A DNA stretch of 64,000 bases from Latrodectus hesperus (GCA_037975125.1 JAJQOW010000014.1:4445065-4509064); one strand, 5' to 3'; counted from the first letter of the stretch, positions 45,751 through 59,284 are shown. Notes: generated from the sequence alone by a model not told the origin. Numbers and translations are program-made.

Positions 45751-46276
45751 AGTTTATCTACATATAATTTGCTGGGAAGGGAAAAATAATTTTGCAATAT
45801 ATATTGTTGCGTACATTATATTGCAAAAACATTTGCTTCGAAAAATGCTAAGCTAACATTGTAAAATTCGGTGAATGATTAATATGCCTATAGGCTTTTC
45901 ATCAAATATCAGAATATTTTCCTTAATGGAATTTTGCGTTTGATTGCCTTTTTTGTAGTATTTTAAATTGATTGATTTAAGATTTGAGTGGTTGAATTTA
46001 ATTTTACATGAAGTCATTCTTAGAGTGTAAATGGTTTTATTTTCATTAAATTTTCATCCTTAAATTTGTGGGCATTGTTAAAAAATTTTAATTCAACAAA
46101 TGATTTAACAGTTTTATGAATTTGCATTTTTAGGTACATAATAAAATGTTTCTTTAGAAAACAAGTTGTAAATCATTGACAGCATCTGTAATCCACATTG
46201 GTATGGAAATAGTGTGTGCCACTTATCTACTCAGTATTTAATATTATTAATTGAGTGAATCGTTCATTTTATTCCA

Positions 46277-46329
46277 CCGTATCAGTGTGTATATCCGTAT
46301 CAGTGCGTATCCACCGTATCAGTGTGTAT
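46277..46329 (+). repeat. Three tandem copies of a 16-bp unit
   Basis: CCGTATCAGTGTGTAT occurs at 46277-46292 and 46314-46329, and with one change at 46295-46310, separated by 2-3 bases. Confidence 0.92.
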
Positions 46330-47135
46330 AGTCATGTTTTATACCATGCTCATCAATAATGTCAATTTTTTTATGCTATAATAAAGGACCAATTTAAAAT
46401 TTGTTCCTTAATTGTGTGTGTTTTTTAGCTGACTATATGCTAACAAGAAATTAAAAAATTGTATAATTAATCAGATAAATAATGCAACTCTTAAATCCTC
46501 TTTTTTTAAATTTCTGACAGCTTAAATACACAAGTTAAAAATATGATACTTATAGTGGCATACTCATTGAAAAAAATTTAGACTTTTATTTAAAGGAAAA
46601 AAAATACTGTAAGGTACCAAACAAGGAAGTTTCAGGATTTCGATTTTTTAGTTTCAACTGTTACCCAAAACTAATAATTTATAGCAAAAATGAATTGAGA
46701 ATTAATAGCTAATAAATACAGAATATTATAGTTTACTGTTTTGCTCTGCACACACTGTATCTCAAGTATTAAAATAACTTTGGCAGAGATAAATATGATT
46801 TATATGGCTAAAATGGGCCTTGATTAATAACAAACTGAAGTACATCACTCTTACATAAACATGTGCGATACACTGAAATGGAAACAATTATACTTTCTTA
46901 CATTATAAAGAATATTTAATAAATAATTGAATTTGTTTGATATTTAAAACTCGTAGAATAAGGAAACTTGGGAAGGAAAATTCTTCCCGTTCTATCTTAG
47001 TTAACAAAACTTTCAGTAATTCATTTCAACCATAATAATAATAATAGTAATGAAAAAATTCTTTCAATTTTTTATTTAATAATGTCCAAATAAATGTGCA
47101 TAACAATCTATACCATCTATGGATCAGATTTACTG

Positions 47136-47663
47136 TACGGTCACCCTTGCCGCGTTTTCTTGGAGCCAAATTTGGCAAACATTTTTACTGGAAACCCGAC
47201 AAACTAATATTTTGGCATCCCTATTTGTCATTAATTTCTCATGAATATTTAGCAATTTAAATTCATTAATATAGAATTTAGTCAAAAAATTTTATAGATA
47301 ATTTAACATATCAACTTTATTATTTTACCATTGTGCATTGGGTGTGAGAGAGGAGACATGGAATTGAGACCGAAGGTGGTGCTTGACAGACTGACTATTT
47401 TTGGATTCATGGGGCTGGTGTGATGGTACTGTCACGCCAGTCGGGGATAAGCAACACCAACAACACCATTGATGTTTGAAATCTATAAATCTGCATTTTT
47501 TGTTAATTTTGTAAAATAGTTGAGCATATTGTTAGATACCAACAATGTATGAAATATTTGTCACTATTTCAGCCATTTTATTCCCGCCGTTTTCCCAATC
47601 GGAAATTCATCATACGGTCAACCTTGGCGACTTTTTGAAAATTTCGCCAAGGTTGACCGTATG
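47136..47663. mobile_element. MITE-like inverted-repeat element with a terminal hairpin
   Basis: TACGGTCACCCTTGCCGCG at 47136-47154 recurs inverted at the right end (TCGCCAAGGTTGACCGTA, 47644-47661) and in direct orientation just inside it (47613-47630). The inner direct and outer inverted copies form a perfect 20-bp stem with 13-nt loop (47611-47630 and 47644-47663). TA at both outer edges would fit a Tc1/mariner-type MITE. A GC-richer core (about 47340-47470) contains no ORF. Length is about 0.53 kb. Confidence 0.65.
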
Positions 47664-50600
47664 GTAAAATTTTACCCATTGTCTGTTTGAGAAATTTTGC
47701 ATTGACCTAATGATATAACAAACTTTTTTATCTTAAATCTTAAAAATAGAGAAGAAATCACTCACATACAAATAATTAATGAGAAACAAGATTACATGGG
47801 AAAGATTTATAAAATAATTTCTATTTTGTCATCAAATTTCACTTGTTAATCGAATTTTCATGTAAATTTAAGTATCTACAGGAAAATCATATCATTAAAT
47901 ATATCGTTATATAATTTTTATCATATCGTTAAATACAATTTGTTAAGAATACAGTAGTATTTTTTTAAATGAGCATTATATTTTTATTTGTAACTAAGCT
48001 ATTTTAGGGATTTTCTCAGATTCATTATTTGTAAAATAAAAAAAATATTTAAAAAACACTTTTAAATACTATTTATTTTGCTTGTATATCAATATTTAAA
48101 CCTGTCGTAAAAATAAATGTTTCTCATCAAAAGTTGCTTCATTTAACTTTAATGAACAAAAACATCTGAAATATTAAAAAATGAGAAATTTTCACGATTC
48201 CCAAAATCTTTAATATTTAGCTAATATTTCATTCAAAGTTAATTTGTTCATTTCATTATATTTATTAAAAAAGTTGAAAATAAAATTTAAATTAGCAAAG
48301 TTAAATATGTGAAATGTAAAATATTTTGGCATAGAAGTGGTTTGATTTTTCATAAAAAAATATTTCGTATATTTTAATTTTACTAATGGAAGTTGCTAAA
48401 ATGCATTTTTATTTTATATAAACCACATTTTTCATATTTTAATAATTCCTTGACTGGGTTCCAGTTAAGTAATCATAAATGTGTAAAAAAATTATATTAT
48501 GCTCATTCTTTTTCAGTTATAACACATATTTAAATGCAGAAATGACAGATAAGAAGCAGTTTTTATTTCTTTGCACGTCTCACAAAAATGGTCTTATTAT
48601 GCAAACTGGTTTCAGCTAATCCATTTCACCAATTATCACAGTAATTAGTTACATATTTTATTCTATGTATAAAAAGGCATTACCATTAAAATTTATATTT
48701 GTCAGCAGTAATTAATCCTTTTTACGAGCTTGATAATTGCATTTTTTGTATATTTTATGACCTTAATACTTTTTGTCTTTTATGATTTTAATTTTCTTGT
48801 AATTAGTATCTTGTAACTCCACAATTTCTATTTCTTGGAATATGTTATATAATGTGAACTTTATCAATGATGAAAAATAATATTGATTAAAGTTTCATTA
48901 TATAAAAGATTCTCTTCGAATTAAATATTAGTTTTTTTTTTTGAAATACATAAGCTTCAATTTTTAAATAAAGAAATTTTTTAATATCCTTTTAAATTAA
49001 TTAATACCAAACTATCTGTTTAATGTAAACACAAACATCCTATGTCTTCAGAATTAGCGTGAAAAACAATACTATGATAAGTTAGGATAGATTTTAGTTG
49101 TATAAATGTGCTGAAATTATTCATTGATAATTTTCGTAGTATGAACTCTAATTATACTGAATGTAATTAAAACACAAAAACCAAAATTAAGTTTTTATTC
49201 AGTAATTAAAATATTAAATGTTAAATAATTTCAAAACTTATATATCTATAATTTGATAAGTATACATTTACATGCAACCTTTTGAAATTCCAAGAGTTCT
49301 TCAATATAACATTTTACACTTATAAGGAACAACACAATATTCATAAAATTGGAGAAACTTTAATGTCTTATAATAAAACATGACATTAATAATAAAATTT
49401 TTTAAATGATGATACGCGTGTTATTCATTAAATGGTTTTCTCGTGTAACAATGTCAATCAGAAATTTTCCTCATAGGAATTGTTCACTTAAAATGTTTTA
49501 TTGAATCACCCTTTTTAGGCTGTTGATATCGTTAAATGTCTTGCAATAATTAATAAACTAAAATTAAAAGGGAAATGATCATGTAATTTAGAATATTAGC
49601 AAATTAAATGCTTTGTAAATCAAAATAAATTAATAGTGATTAACAATTTATTTTATTTATTCAACTAATGTTACAAATTTACATAGTAATTTCTTTTGAT
49701 ATTTTGAAGAAATTTTTACAAACAAGAAAATTACAGCTTAACACTTGAAATAAATATAAAAAGCCAATACACAAAAAGAAAAACAATAAAATAAGGATGG
49801 GTGTGCATTTCTTGATTATTATCAATGAAATACTATCACTGTTCATTCTTATTAAACTAATAATTTTAATTCCTATTATTGAATAATTTATTATTACTTT
49901 TAAGTCAATTCTTACTGATTTAAACTTTCTTCCTAATTTAACTTGTATTATTTACTTATTAAATTTATTAATATTTCTTATGTTCGCATTATGATGTCTA
50001 AATTATTTTGTTGATTTATACAGAATGCTTAATATTTTTCACAATTTCGTAGTGAAATATTAATGTCGTAAAAATATTCAAAAGAATTCTGAAAGTATAT
50101 CTAATCAATTTTTATGTTAAAAGTAATTTACAATTCTTATTTTAAATTCAAATGTAATTACTATTTTAATTTAAGAATAAGACAGATTTGTTTAATAATT
50201 GTTGCAATCATTGATTCTGGAAAAAACTTTTAAATTAGCTAAGAGAAATTTAATATTTCACTAATGACAACAAATATAGTAACAAAGAGTAATCAGTAAT
50301 TATTTAGACTACTCACAAAAGTATAAATATGTCTAACACACTTATTTATACTGTCCATAAATGATTTATAAAATGAAATATATTTTCTATCTGATTTCTT
50401 AATATGAATTTAACTATGCATAAATAAATGAAATGAATATTTGCAAAATTATAAAAATATAAATATTTTAATTATTTTATATACTGTAAATATTTCATGA
50501 AAATTATTTTTAAAATGTACATAGTCTTAATTGTTTTATTTATATAAAATTTTTTATCATACTTCAATTGAGCCAATACAATGTTTTATCCTGTAATATA

Positions 50601-52070
50601 CTGTAAAATTGTTTCGCATTTCAATAGTTTTAATTCATTTTGAGACTATTTGAACCTAATGCAAAAGGAAAATAAAACTGCATTCATTAAAACCTTGTTT
50701 AAATAATCAAAATTCTTAAGAGTAAAATTTCCTTAAAAATTTCTCCATTAAATGAAAAAACAAAAAATGTACATTTATTATAAAATTTAATTTCATTTTC
50801 CGTTTTTAATCTGCTATCTCTGTAAAAAACTTGTGAAAATATAATAGTATCTAGTGTTTTATATAAAATGAAATGTTTTGGAAAAACTGCATCTCGTTTA
50901 AAATAATAGCTCCCCACAAGTGTTATTTATATTATAACTGACATTAATAATTATCCTATTTTCTTACAGACACAAGAAAAGAAATTCAATGCTGTAAATT
51001 ATGCTTATTCTCTTCATTGATTAGATGCAAGAATATAGTAAAAAATATATTTTAAAAGTATTCCTCTAAGACAAATATTTGGTGCACACTAATAGTACTC
51101 ATTGTTTTAAAAATTTCCTACATCAAAATTCCTTAGGTATAATTGAATAATTTTAACAAAGAACCATTATATTGATGATGATTAACTGTTTATTTTAAAT
51201 GTTTTCTTAACTGTGTTTAGATATGCATACAGAAAAGTTGAGAAAAAGTTTAGTATGATTTTTTATTTGAGTAAAAATAATTTCTATTAATATAGAGAGT
51301 TAACAAATGAACTATATTCACAATTTAAATTTTCAATGAAATAAAAATATAAAACTTTCCTTCATTAGAATTATTCAAGTTAAAGCAAATTAAATATTAA
51401 AAATTGAATGACTATGTAATATTATATTTATAAAATCACACACACAAGAAATTAAAACAAACTGCTCATAAAATTTCTAAAATGACATGTACAAAATACT
51501 TCCAAAATAATCTATAAGGATTTTACTATACATAAAATTTTATGATGGTTATAATTATATAATAGTAAAGAATAAAGCTATTGGAGAAATAATAAAACTT
51601 ATCGAAATAAGTCAAATCTGGATAAACAAGAAGAAATTTGAAAGCAAATCTTGTCTGAACCTAGGCATTCTTTTGTTGAAAATATTTATTGAATGAATGA
51701 CAACATAATTAACTGATTAAGTTTGAATACGTATTAACAGGTCGACTAAATGTCAACAGTTATCATATTCTAAGAGGCTGTTTCTATGCGATTCAATTAG
51801 TTATCAGATTTTATATCATATGACCTACAATTCATAATTTTAATGTAATGCTTTGATTTGCTTGAAATTTAATAAAATTATTGGGATACACTAGTCAAGA
51901 AAGATTAGGTACCACTCTCATCAAAGTATATAGATGATGAGATTTATTTCTGTGTGGTTTATGGCCATCTATTGGAATGTTTCAATTATTATCTGACTTT
52001 ATTAAACTATTAAACATTCATGTTTAGTTCCGATTTATAAACTAACCATTCAGTTCGCATTAACTATAAA

Positions 52071-52074
<4 letters not shown>
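47664..52074. other. AT-rich DNA, nothing recognised
   Basis: Over 4 kb with stops in every frame and no identifiable repeats, ORFs or RNA genes. Confidence 0.55.

Positions 52075-52158
<84 letters not shown>
52075..52158. repeat. (TA)n microsatellite
   Basis: About 84 bp of TA dinucleotide repeat. Confidence 0.97.
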
Positions 52159-52163
<5 letters not shown>

Positions 52164-55100
52164 ATTTCAAGAAGAGATTAATTTATTTCATATAATAAGA
52201 CTTATTAAAAAATCTAACTCAGTGGTTTTTTTTAAATATGCTTAATTACTTGCAAACTACTGCTTAACTACTTTTTAGTAATCAATTAGTTTTTATAATA
52301 TAACATGATTGGTATACGCATAACATAACTTAGTGTCTGTCTTTTAAGCTTAGCATTGCCCTTCCGTCCTTTAAGTGATGAAATCATCTTAGTTGGGTTT
52401 CGCTTTCAAGATTTTTTAAGTACAAGTGTTTCTTAAGGAAACTGCATAAAACATTCTACTTAACCTGAATTAGAAGCTTAAATTTCAAACAGCTTGAAAA
52501 TAATTCATAACTAATTAATCCGAATTTTATAGAAATATTTTCATAAGTCCTGAGCAAACTTTGCAGTAAGAAATTGTTCTGAAATTAGTAAATATTTTCT
52601 TGGGAAATATTAAAGATACATAAGTGAACCTAAAAATAATGTAATATATAAATAATTTAAAAATAAGTAAGTATAAAAAAAGAGTTAAAATTTTCAGTTT
52701 TTTATATCTATTGCTTTGTTTCTCAATATATTCAGCAATTAGCTTAATAGCAATAAGATATATCAATTTGCTATAGTATTTTTATTAGAATAACTTCTTT
52801 CAGATTATTATTCAAATATTTTGCTGTAATATTTTAACATAGCATAAGTTTGAATTTTAAATGCTGATTTTTCTAAACTACAATCTATTTTTACTATACC
52901 AACATTATCAACATTTGCTTTTACGATTATTTAGCTATTAAACATATATCAATTAATCCTTTAATTGAACAGTCTCAGACTTAAAATATCCAAATAATTT
53001 TCAATACGAAGAATTACAATCAAAGGAATTAAAAATTCTTATGTGTAAAGAAATATTTTCAGTAATAAAGTGGTATAAGTTAAAAATATTAGAAACATTT
53101 TAAACTCCAGAAACAATTTTCGTTACTTCAATATTTTTCAAAAGATTTAAGGACTGGGTTCAGTAATTGATAAAATTTGATCAAATGTAAGACTTGAGGT
53201 TAAAATATATTTAAATTTAATTGAATCACTTTGTAGCGAAGGCAGTCTTTTTCCAATAACACTAGCATGATTTAATGGGATCAATTTTTCTAAAGAATAA
53301 CGGACTTGTCAAATAGTTTACAGTGAAATGATATTATTCAAAAAATGAAATATCGATAGAAGATGAAATATCGATATCTCTCCAAAAATGAAAGGGCATA
53401 AACGTGGAACTTGATGATTCAATGCGTATAGTAATTTTTCACCTGCAAAAAACTGATATTAAAAACTCGTTATATTCAATCCATTTCAGTTTCTGCAGAA
53501 TTTCATTTTTCAATCATTTCTTTCAACTTAAATTGATGAATTTCAAAAATATGTTGAGAGAAATTTCTATAAGCGCAATCATTGAAAAGATACAATTTTA
53601 AATGATTGCTGTTTCGGAGTTTTTGGTTTCATATATTTAAACGGTTGATTTCTTTTTCTCATAGAAATTTTAAAGTTTAGTATATAAATAAAAATATAAA
53701 ATGTGAAAATTGTTTTATTTTAATCTAAAACAGTTTAATTACAAATAAATTACTTTCGAGGAATATTTGAAAGCAACAGGAAAAGGGAAAACCATTTCAA
53801 TACTGGAAATGTTTACGCGAATGTTCGGTATATTATCTACTATACGACATTAAAATAACATTTACGAAACCTTAATTTTAAATTTAACAATGTTATTTAA
53901 TTTTCTAGCAAATATATATTTAAGTTGAGATGATAAAATAATCTAAAACATTACGTTTGCATCAATAATTATATTGAAAAATAGGGATCAGTTATAAAAA
54001 GTATTTTATAATTACAATTAATCATGTTTGAATACATAAGATTAGCTTATAGTTTACTGTTGATCATGTATTTGTTGATTTGTGCATTATTTTTCTGTTC
54101 TTTTATAATATTTCTGTTTTATATTTGTCATCCATTTGAAAAGATTAATATTAGTGAATTTAGTCAACAAAAGAAAATTTGCCTAGTCTATTAAATTTTG
54201 AGAGAAAAATGTTTGATACAGCTTAGTGAATTCTATTAATTTTAATTTGCTTCCAAAAAGTTCAAATTAAAAAAAGAACAATTTTTTACTGCTATGTACT
54301 ACTGGCATTATTTTGCGTTCAACACATTGGATATCCGCAGCTCCATTTTAAAGTGAACTAATATTTATTTTCATTTACTAATTTATACATCACTGTTGGT
54401 CTTGCTTACTTTTGGAATTTGCTGTTTTACGTTTTGTACACTTATTTACGTTTTAGGGGTTTGAAAAAGAGTTCAAGAGAAATTGTCCAATCGCAGATAA
54501 AATCTGGGACTTACACACTCAAAAGAAAAATCATTCAAGTTCTATAGTTGGAAAATTAAAATCAAGTCGTTAGCAAATGCAGTATTAAAACAAGTGACGA
54601 AAATATTTAAAATGTTTTACTAATTTATTATTTCGTTGGACAGAGTTTATCAAGATACAGAGATTTAACAACAACCTTCTAAAAGAGAATAAACCTTAGT
54701 TCTCGGACCCAAATTGAAGCTCAGGGAAATATCAGCCTCTTATGTATCTTTAAGATAAATGATCACCAATTGTTATCAAAAGTAAATTTGAAATCCAGAG
54801 AAATGAGAATTGTTGAGAAATTCGTTTTCATTTTCTGTTGCAAGTTATTACTAAGAACAAGGGTATGTTTCCAAACATTATGACTCTTATTAGAGGAGAT
54901 AGTTTTCATTTTCTATTGGACATCGGAAGACAGTTAAATTCATTCCAATGTCGTGGCTTACAACGCAATATTTTTTAATGACATATTATGTTTTTCCAGG
55001 ATTTAAAATGTGTAGAAGACAAATTCCATTGAAATTTGAAAATATTCACCTCAAATATTCTTGAAAGTAGCTTGCTAAGTTTATTCCTTATATATTAAAT

Positions 55101-55768
55101 TAATTATTCCAGTTACTAATTTTATAAATAAATCTAATTATTTCGAGGCACTACAATCTCATAAGTATATATTATATTTTCTAAAAATGTCTTTTATTGG
55201 ATTTTCACTTTTAGAAATATAGAAATATTTTTAAGTGTCAGTAAAATCCAATTCATCTAAATATAACGAAACAAAATTTATAATATCAAAACAATAGTAT
55301 ACCATTTTTCTTTTAAAGATATTGAAACAGGCAAAAAGATACTAATTTCATCTTTATTATTGCATAAAGCTTTCCTGTAGGAGCTACGTTATGCATTATT
55401 GCAAATTTGAAAATAAATATATTATAAGAAATTTACTATAAACAAATTGTATGAATACCGAAACGTATATCGTAAAAATTATACACTGTTGTAAATCACC
55501 TATTTTTTTATTCTTTACACCGAAGTTTCACATTTAATTTCATATTTGAAGTAAATGAATTTTAAAAGAAGTAATGTTACAAAATAAAATATACCTATTA
55601 TATTCTACAACGTAAATGTATTCCATTCAGTGTATTCCATTCCAAACTTATTTTCTAACCTAATGTTAGCAGAAAAATCACTTCTAAGAAAGAAAAATAG
55701 TGTGTAAATAAACGTAAAAAGTTATCTTTTAAGATCCAGGTGAATCAACTCTGGAACTTTGTTTTAAA
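52159..55768. other. AT-rich DNA with one dispersed short repeat
   Basis: Holds the second copy of the dispersed repeat (53450-53487). The missing 5' end of the piggyBac-like relic should lie somewhere before 55769, but I found no TTAA-flanked terminus matching its right end. Confidence 0.5.
53450..53487 (+). repeat. Short dispersed repeat, copy 2
   Basis: Matches 20005-20042 with four differences in 38 positions and in the same orientation. It lies inside a short ORF (53404-53601) that has no recognisable domain. Confidence 0.6.
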
Positions 55769-57575
55769 ATGATGGAACGTGTTGGGAAACCACAACCTCT
55801 GGAAATTGTATACGGGAAAGAATTGCTGAACATAATATTTCAAAGAAAAGAGTGCCCAACCAGTAATACAAAAAGAAATATTGAAAATGGCTATGCAATT
55901 AGTTTATGGAGGCTACTTATAAATGAGCCTATGCTTTGTGATATAAGAAAATTGTACAGAGGAAGAAGCTCTCTAGTAACTGGAAAAAAGGGAATGATAA
56001 ACAATTTTAGATGAACTAGATGTTTTATATAAATTTGGTATCTCGAGATTTATATATCGCAAATAATCAAAAGCTTGATAGTCTGTGGTCTGTTATTTGG
56101 AATTCATTTTTTCTCAATATTATGGCGACAAATAGATTCAGAAAACTGGTGAAATTTGTGCTATACAACTAAAAATTAGACGATCTGAATGTCTTCAAAC
56201 AGATAATTTCTATTTCACTTCGGAAGTTTAGAATAAATTTATGGACCGTGATAGCCTAGTGGTTAGGGTATCGGCCTTCCATCCGGAAGGGCGGTGTTCG
56301 ATTCCCAATGCCACCAAAGACCCACCGAGTACATGCGATATACGTGCTCGTTAAATCTGGGAAATTGAAAGTCCGGTGTTCGGTCATTGAGCAGTTACCA
56401 TGGTCTGGAGAAAATTTCCTGCTCCTTCAGATCAATGTCAAAATTGAGGGAGTAGGTCCTCTGGTGGTGTCAATTTAAAAAAAGAGCAAAGAAATACTTT
56501 CACCTTCGTGGTTATCTGATTAAAACAAAAAACGCTCCCATGTGACTTAAATTTGTATAGCCAAGGCTTATCCAAGTGTCATAAGTAACAACAGCAACAG
56601 AATAAGTTTATTCAAAATTCGATAACTTGCTGTTAACCAGAACCATATATAACTATTGATGAAGAGCTGTTTCCATATAAAATACAATGTCGTTTCGCGC
56701 AATATCTGCCAAATAAACCAGATAAATTTGGTGTTAAGTTCTGGAATGCCGCTGATGTTTATAGTCAATACAAGCTCAATGCTTTTTTATATTTCGGTGA
56801 ATTGAGTAACGTCTTTAATACATATATCTCTCCGAATACGTCACTTTACTTTCGAAAATAACGAAAAAATATCACTACAGATAATTTTTTCACTTCACTA
56901 AATCTGTCACAAATGTAAAAAATGAAGAACACTAATTTAAATGGAACGTTGAAATGAAATCAAAAAGGAGTACCTGGCTTTGTGAAAAATTAAAAATACT
57001 GTTATACGATATATTGTTTCTGGAGCATGATGATGTAAGTTTGACTCTTTATCAGTGAAAAACCCGCAAAAAGGCCTTAATATTGAACTCCCTTTATCTC
57101 ACAGTCAATATCAGAAATAATCACCCAAAAAAGCTTCCAAAAACAATATAATTTTTTAAATTGGCAAAATGTGTTACCGACATTGCCAATCAAATGGTTC
57201 GCGAATATTCTGTAAAAAGGCAGACTCATGAAGGTGACCAGTTCATATACTCTACAATATTCTTTATCCTTCAGGGATTAATTCATGGATTTTGTACAAA
57301 GAAGTTACTGGAAAAAAGCTTATACGCAAAGATAATACTTTCAATAATTAATTGAAGAGTTGCGAAATGCATATATTCACAAAAGAATGTACAAGTCAGG
57401 TGCACAGATAAAAGCGGATACTACTGAAGAATCTGTATATTTGAAAAAGGTTTCACTGTTAAACTTTCAAGTGTAGAAGTAAGAGTAGAAACTTGTTCTG
57501 TCTGTAAAATACCGATATGTGGAAAGTGTACAAAATATATATATAAAAAAGTTGTCTAAAATGTGTATGAACTGT
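55769..57575 (+). pseudogene. piggyBac transposase relic (DDD nuclease), interrupted by a SINE
   Basis: The 5' frame (55769-56014) contains SLWRLLINEPMLCDIRKLYR, matching the N-terminal W-x-LFI block. A later frame gives LNIMATNRFRKLVKFVLYN, the MSxxRFxxIxxxLxF motif (about 56120-56165). After the SINE come YITIDEELFP (first catalytic Asp, codon 56658) and KFGVKFWNAADVYSQYKL. TTDNFFTSLNL (second Asp, codon 56880) follows. TDIANQMVREYSVKRQT (57175-57225) contains the third Asp, while the paired fourth Asp reads Asn. A Cys-rich tail (CSVCKIPICGKC, about 57496-57531) ends the protein. Many stops and shifts make it dead. It differs in sequence from the 32-34 kb piggyBac copy. Confidence 0.88.
56242..56598 (+). 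mobile_element. tRNA-derived SINE inserted in the piggyBac relic
   Basis: The head carries a perfect A box, TAGCCTAGTGG (56252-56262), and a B box, GGTGTTCGATTCCC (56293-56306), at tRNA spacing. CCTTCCATCC in the anticodon-loop position suggests a tRNA-Gly-like ancestor, though this is inference. A body of about 250 bp follows, with an AAC-rich tail. The target duplication is AGAATAAATTTA at 56230-56241 and AGAATAAGTTTA at 56599-56610. The piggyBac frame resumes (NKF to IQNS) across the duplication when the SINE is ignored, so these are the true borders. Confidence 0.9.
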
Positions 57576-57594
57576 GTAGGAAATCTTGACTGGT

Positions 57595-58469
57595 CATTCA
57601 TCATTCATGGCGTGTCAGCCCATAATGAGCCAAGGCCTTCTGAACAAGTTTCTTCCAGCCACCTCAACTGGCAGCCAAACTCCTCAAATTTTTTGTTCCA
57701 AGAACCCCTTTTTCGACTGCATCCACTCATTTCAGCTTTGGTCTTCCTCTTCTTCTTACGCTGATGGGTTTTGCAAAAACATTTCCCTTAGTGTTTTAGT
57801 TCCTTCATTCTAATAACATGTCCAACTCAATTGAGACGGCTTACGATGTACAACGTCTGGCTCCTTGTACATTCGATAGATTTCTGTATTGAATCTTCTG
57901 CGCCAGACACCGTTTTCCTTCGTACCTCCAAAGATACTTCTTAAAATCCTGCGTTCAAATAGACCCAACAGCCTCTCCTCTCTTACAGTCAAAGTCCAAA
58001 TTTCCAAGGCATAAGTCAAAACGGAACGGATGAGCGTTCTATAGAACTGTAACTTAGTTTTTCGTGATAAAATATTTAGTTTTTAATACATGTCTTAGGC
58101 CAAAAAAGGCTTTGTTAGCTACAGTTAAACATCTTCTTACCTCTGGGAGAATGTCATTATTTTTGTTAACCATTGAGCCAAGATAGATAAATTCATCAAC
58201 TGTTTCAAATTTGTAATCACCAATGAGTAGATGAGTCTGGGTAAATTGGGTTCTAGTTACAGGGAAATATTTAGTTTTTTTTAACTTGATTGACAATAAG
58301 TCCTGCCGGCCTGGCCTCTCTCTCAATAGCCTCAAAAGCTTCTATTAAGTACTTTTTACTTCTGGCTACCAGTGCAATGTCATCTGCAAATCCCAACACT
58401 TGAACAGATTTTCAGAAGAAACTGCCCCTGGTATTGATACCAGATTTCTGGATGACTCTTTCAAGAACG
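57595..58469 (-). mobile_element. 5'-truncated RTE-like LINE inserted in the piggyBac relic
   Basis: The minus-strand frame from 58469 gives VLGFADDIALVARSKKYL, with the FADD catalytic box intact. FETVDEFIYLGSMVNKN (about 58170-58215) is the EFxYLGS motif. ALEIWTLTVREERLLGLFER (57955-58010) and RRILRSIFGG match the WTLTxxxxxxLxxFERxxLRxIFG block. RLNWVGHVIRM (about 57800-57830) is the RLxWxGHVxRM motif. Short ATGA-type units lie at the 3' end near 57597-57610. The target duplication AATCTTGACTGGT (57582-57594) and AATCTTGACTAGT (58470-58482) brackets it. One or more frameshifts are present after the YLGS region. RTE clade is inferred from motif wording. Confidence 0.88.
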
Positions 58470-58728
58470 AATCTTGACTAGTAAGAAACTAAATATTTCA
58501 ATTAAATTTGTCTGTATATATAACTAACTGTATACAATATTCCTTATTGTAATATCTTATTATTTTTATCACTTATCATAACAACTTAATGTTGAATATT
58601 AATAAATGGCATTGCCAAATAATTGAATTTTATTTTTAGCAAAACATCACAGGTTTTTATTAATTGGGGTCAATTTGACTCAGCCCGGAATTTTAGGTGT
58701 ATCGAAACTGCCGCTGTTCTTGTGTTAA

Positions 58729-59284
58729 ATTATCATATTTAGAAGGTTATATATTTAAAAGTTTCTACTAGATTTATAAATTTATTCCATTATAAACAGC
58801 AAATATCCTAATATCAAACTCCTATATATTATTCTTTAAAAAATATAATAAACATCAATTGTACATTATACATATTATACTTTATATGCTTTTCCAAACT
58901 TTATATAATATTTTATATATTATTTACATAATCCTTCAAAGTTCACTTTCACCTTCAAAGTTTGCTTTTACGAATAAATTTCTTAAAAAACATTTTCTGG
59001 TATCCATACTTTTGCAATCAATTACTTTAATTATTATAAGTATCTAGATGTCATCATCAAGTTCAACTATTTATGGAAAATTACACGAATATCAAAATAA
59101 TTTGCAGTTCTGATAAATATCTGTGGAATATGAAATTAATGTAGTGTCGAATATGAAATTATTCTTGTTCGGATATATAGTACTGTATACCAGTTTTGCT
59201 GATTGATAATTATTTATCTTAATTTGAATTTTTTTGAAACTCAATTCTACTCCTGTCTTTTTAATTCAACAAAGTGAAATATCA
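58729..59284. other. AT-rich DNA, nothing recognised
   Basis: No supported feature on either strand. Confidence 0.55.

Larger units (their letters stand above)
43978..47135. other. AT-rich DNA with three small tandem duplications
   Basis: Contains the tandem units listed separately at 44933-44997, 45668-45750 and 46277-46329. No gene or transposon signal is seen. Confidence 0.55.
55769..58724 (+). mobile_element. Second piggyBac-like transposon, invaded by a SINE and a LINE
   Basis: A piggyBac-type transposase relic runs on the plus strand. A piggyBac-style right end follows: GGGGTCAATTTGACTCAGCC and CTGCCGCTGTTCTTGTG, ending at TTAA (58725-58728). The body is interrupted at 56242-56598 by a tRNA-SINE and at 57595-58469 by a truncated LINE, each bounded by duplicated target sequence. 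The left terminus was not found, so the start given is the first recognisable coding position. Confidence 0.85.

Noticed and set aside
56242..56320. A genuine tRNA gene
   Set aside because: Both boxes are good, but the acceptor stem does not close convincingly, a SINE body and tail follow, and a target duplication brackets the whole unit.
57519..57813. Plus-strand ORFs downstream of the piggyBac Cys-rich tail
   Set aside because: They are mostly antisense to the 3' end of the RTE-like LINE.
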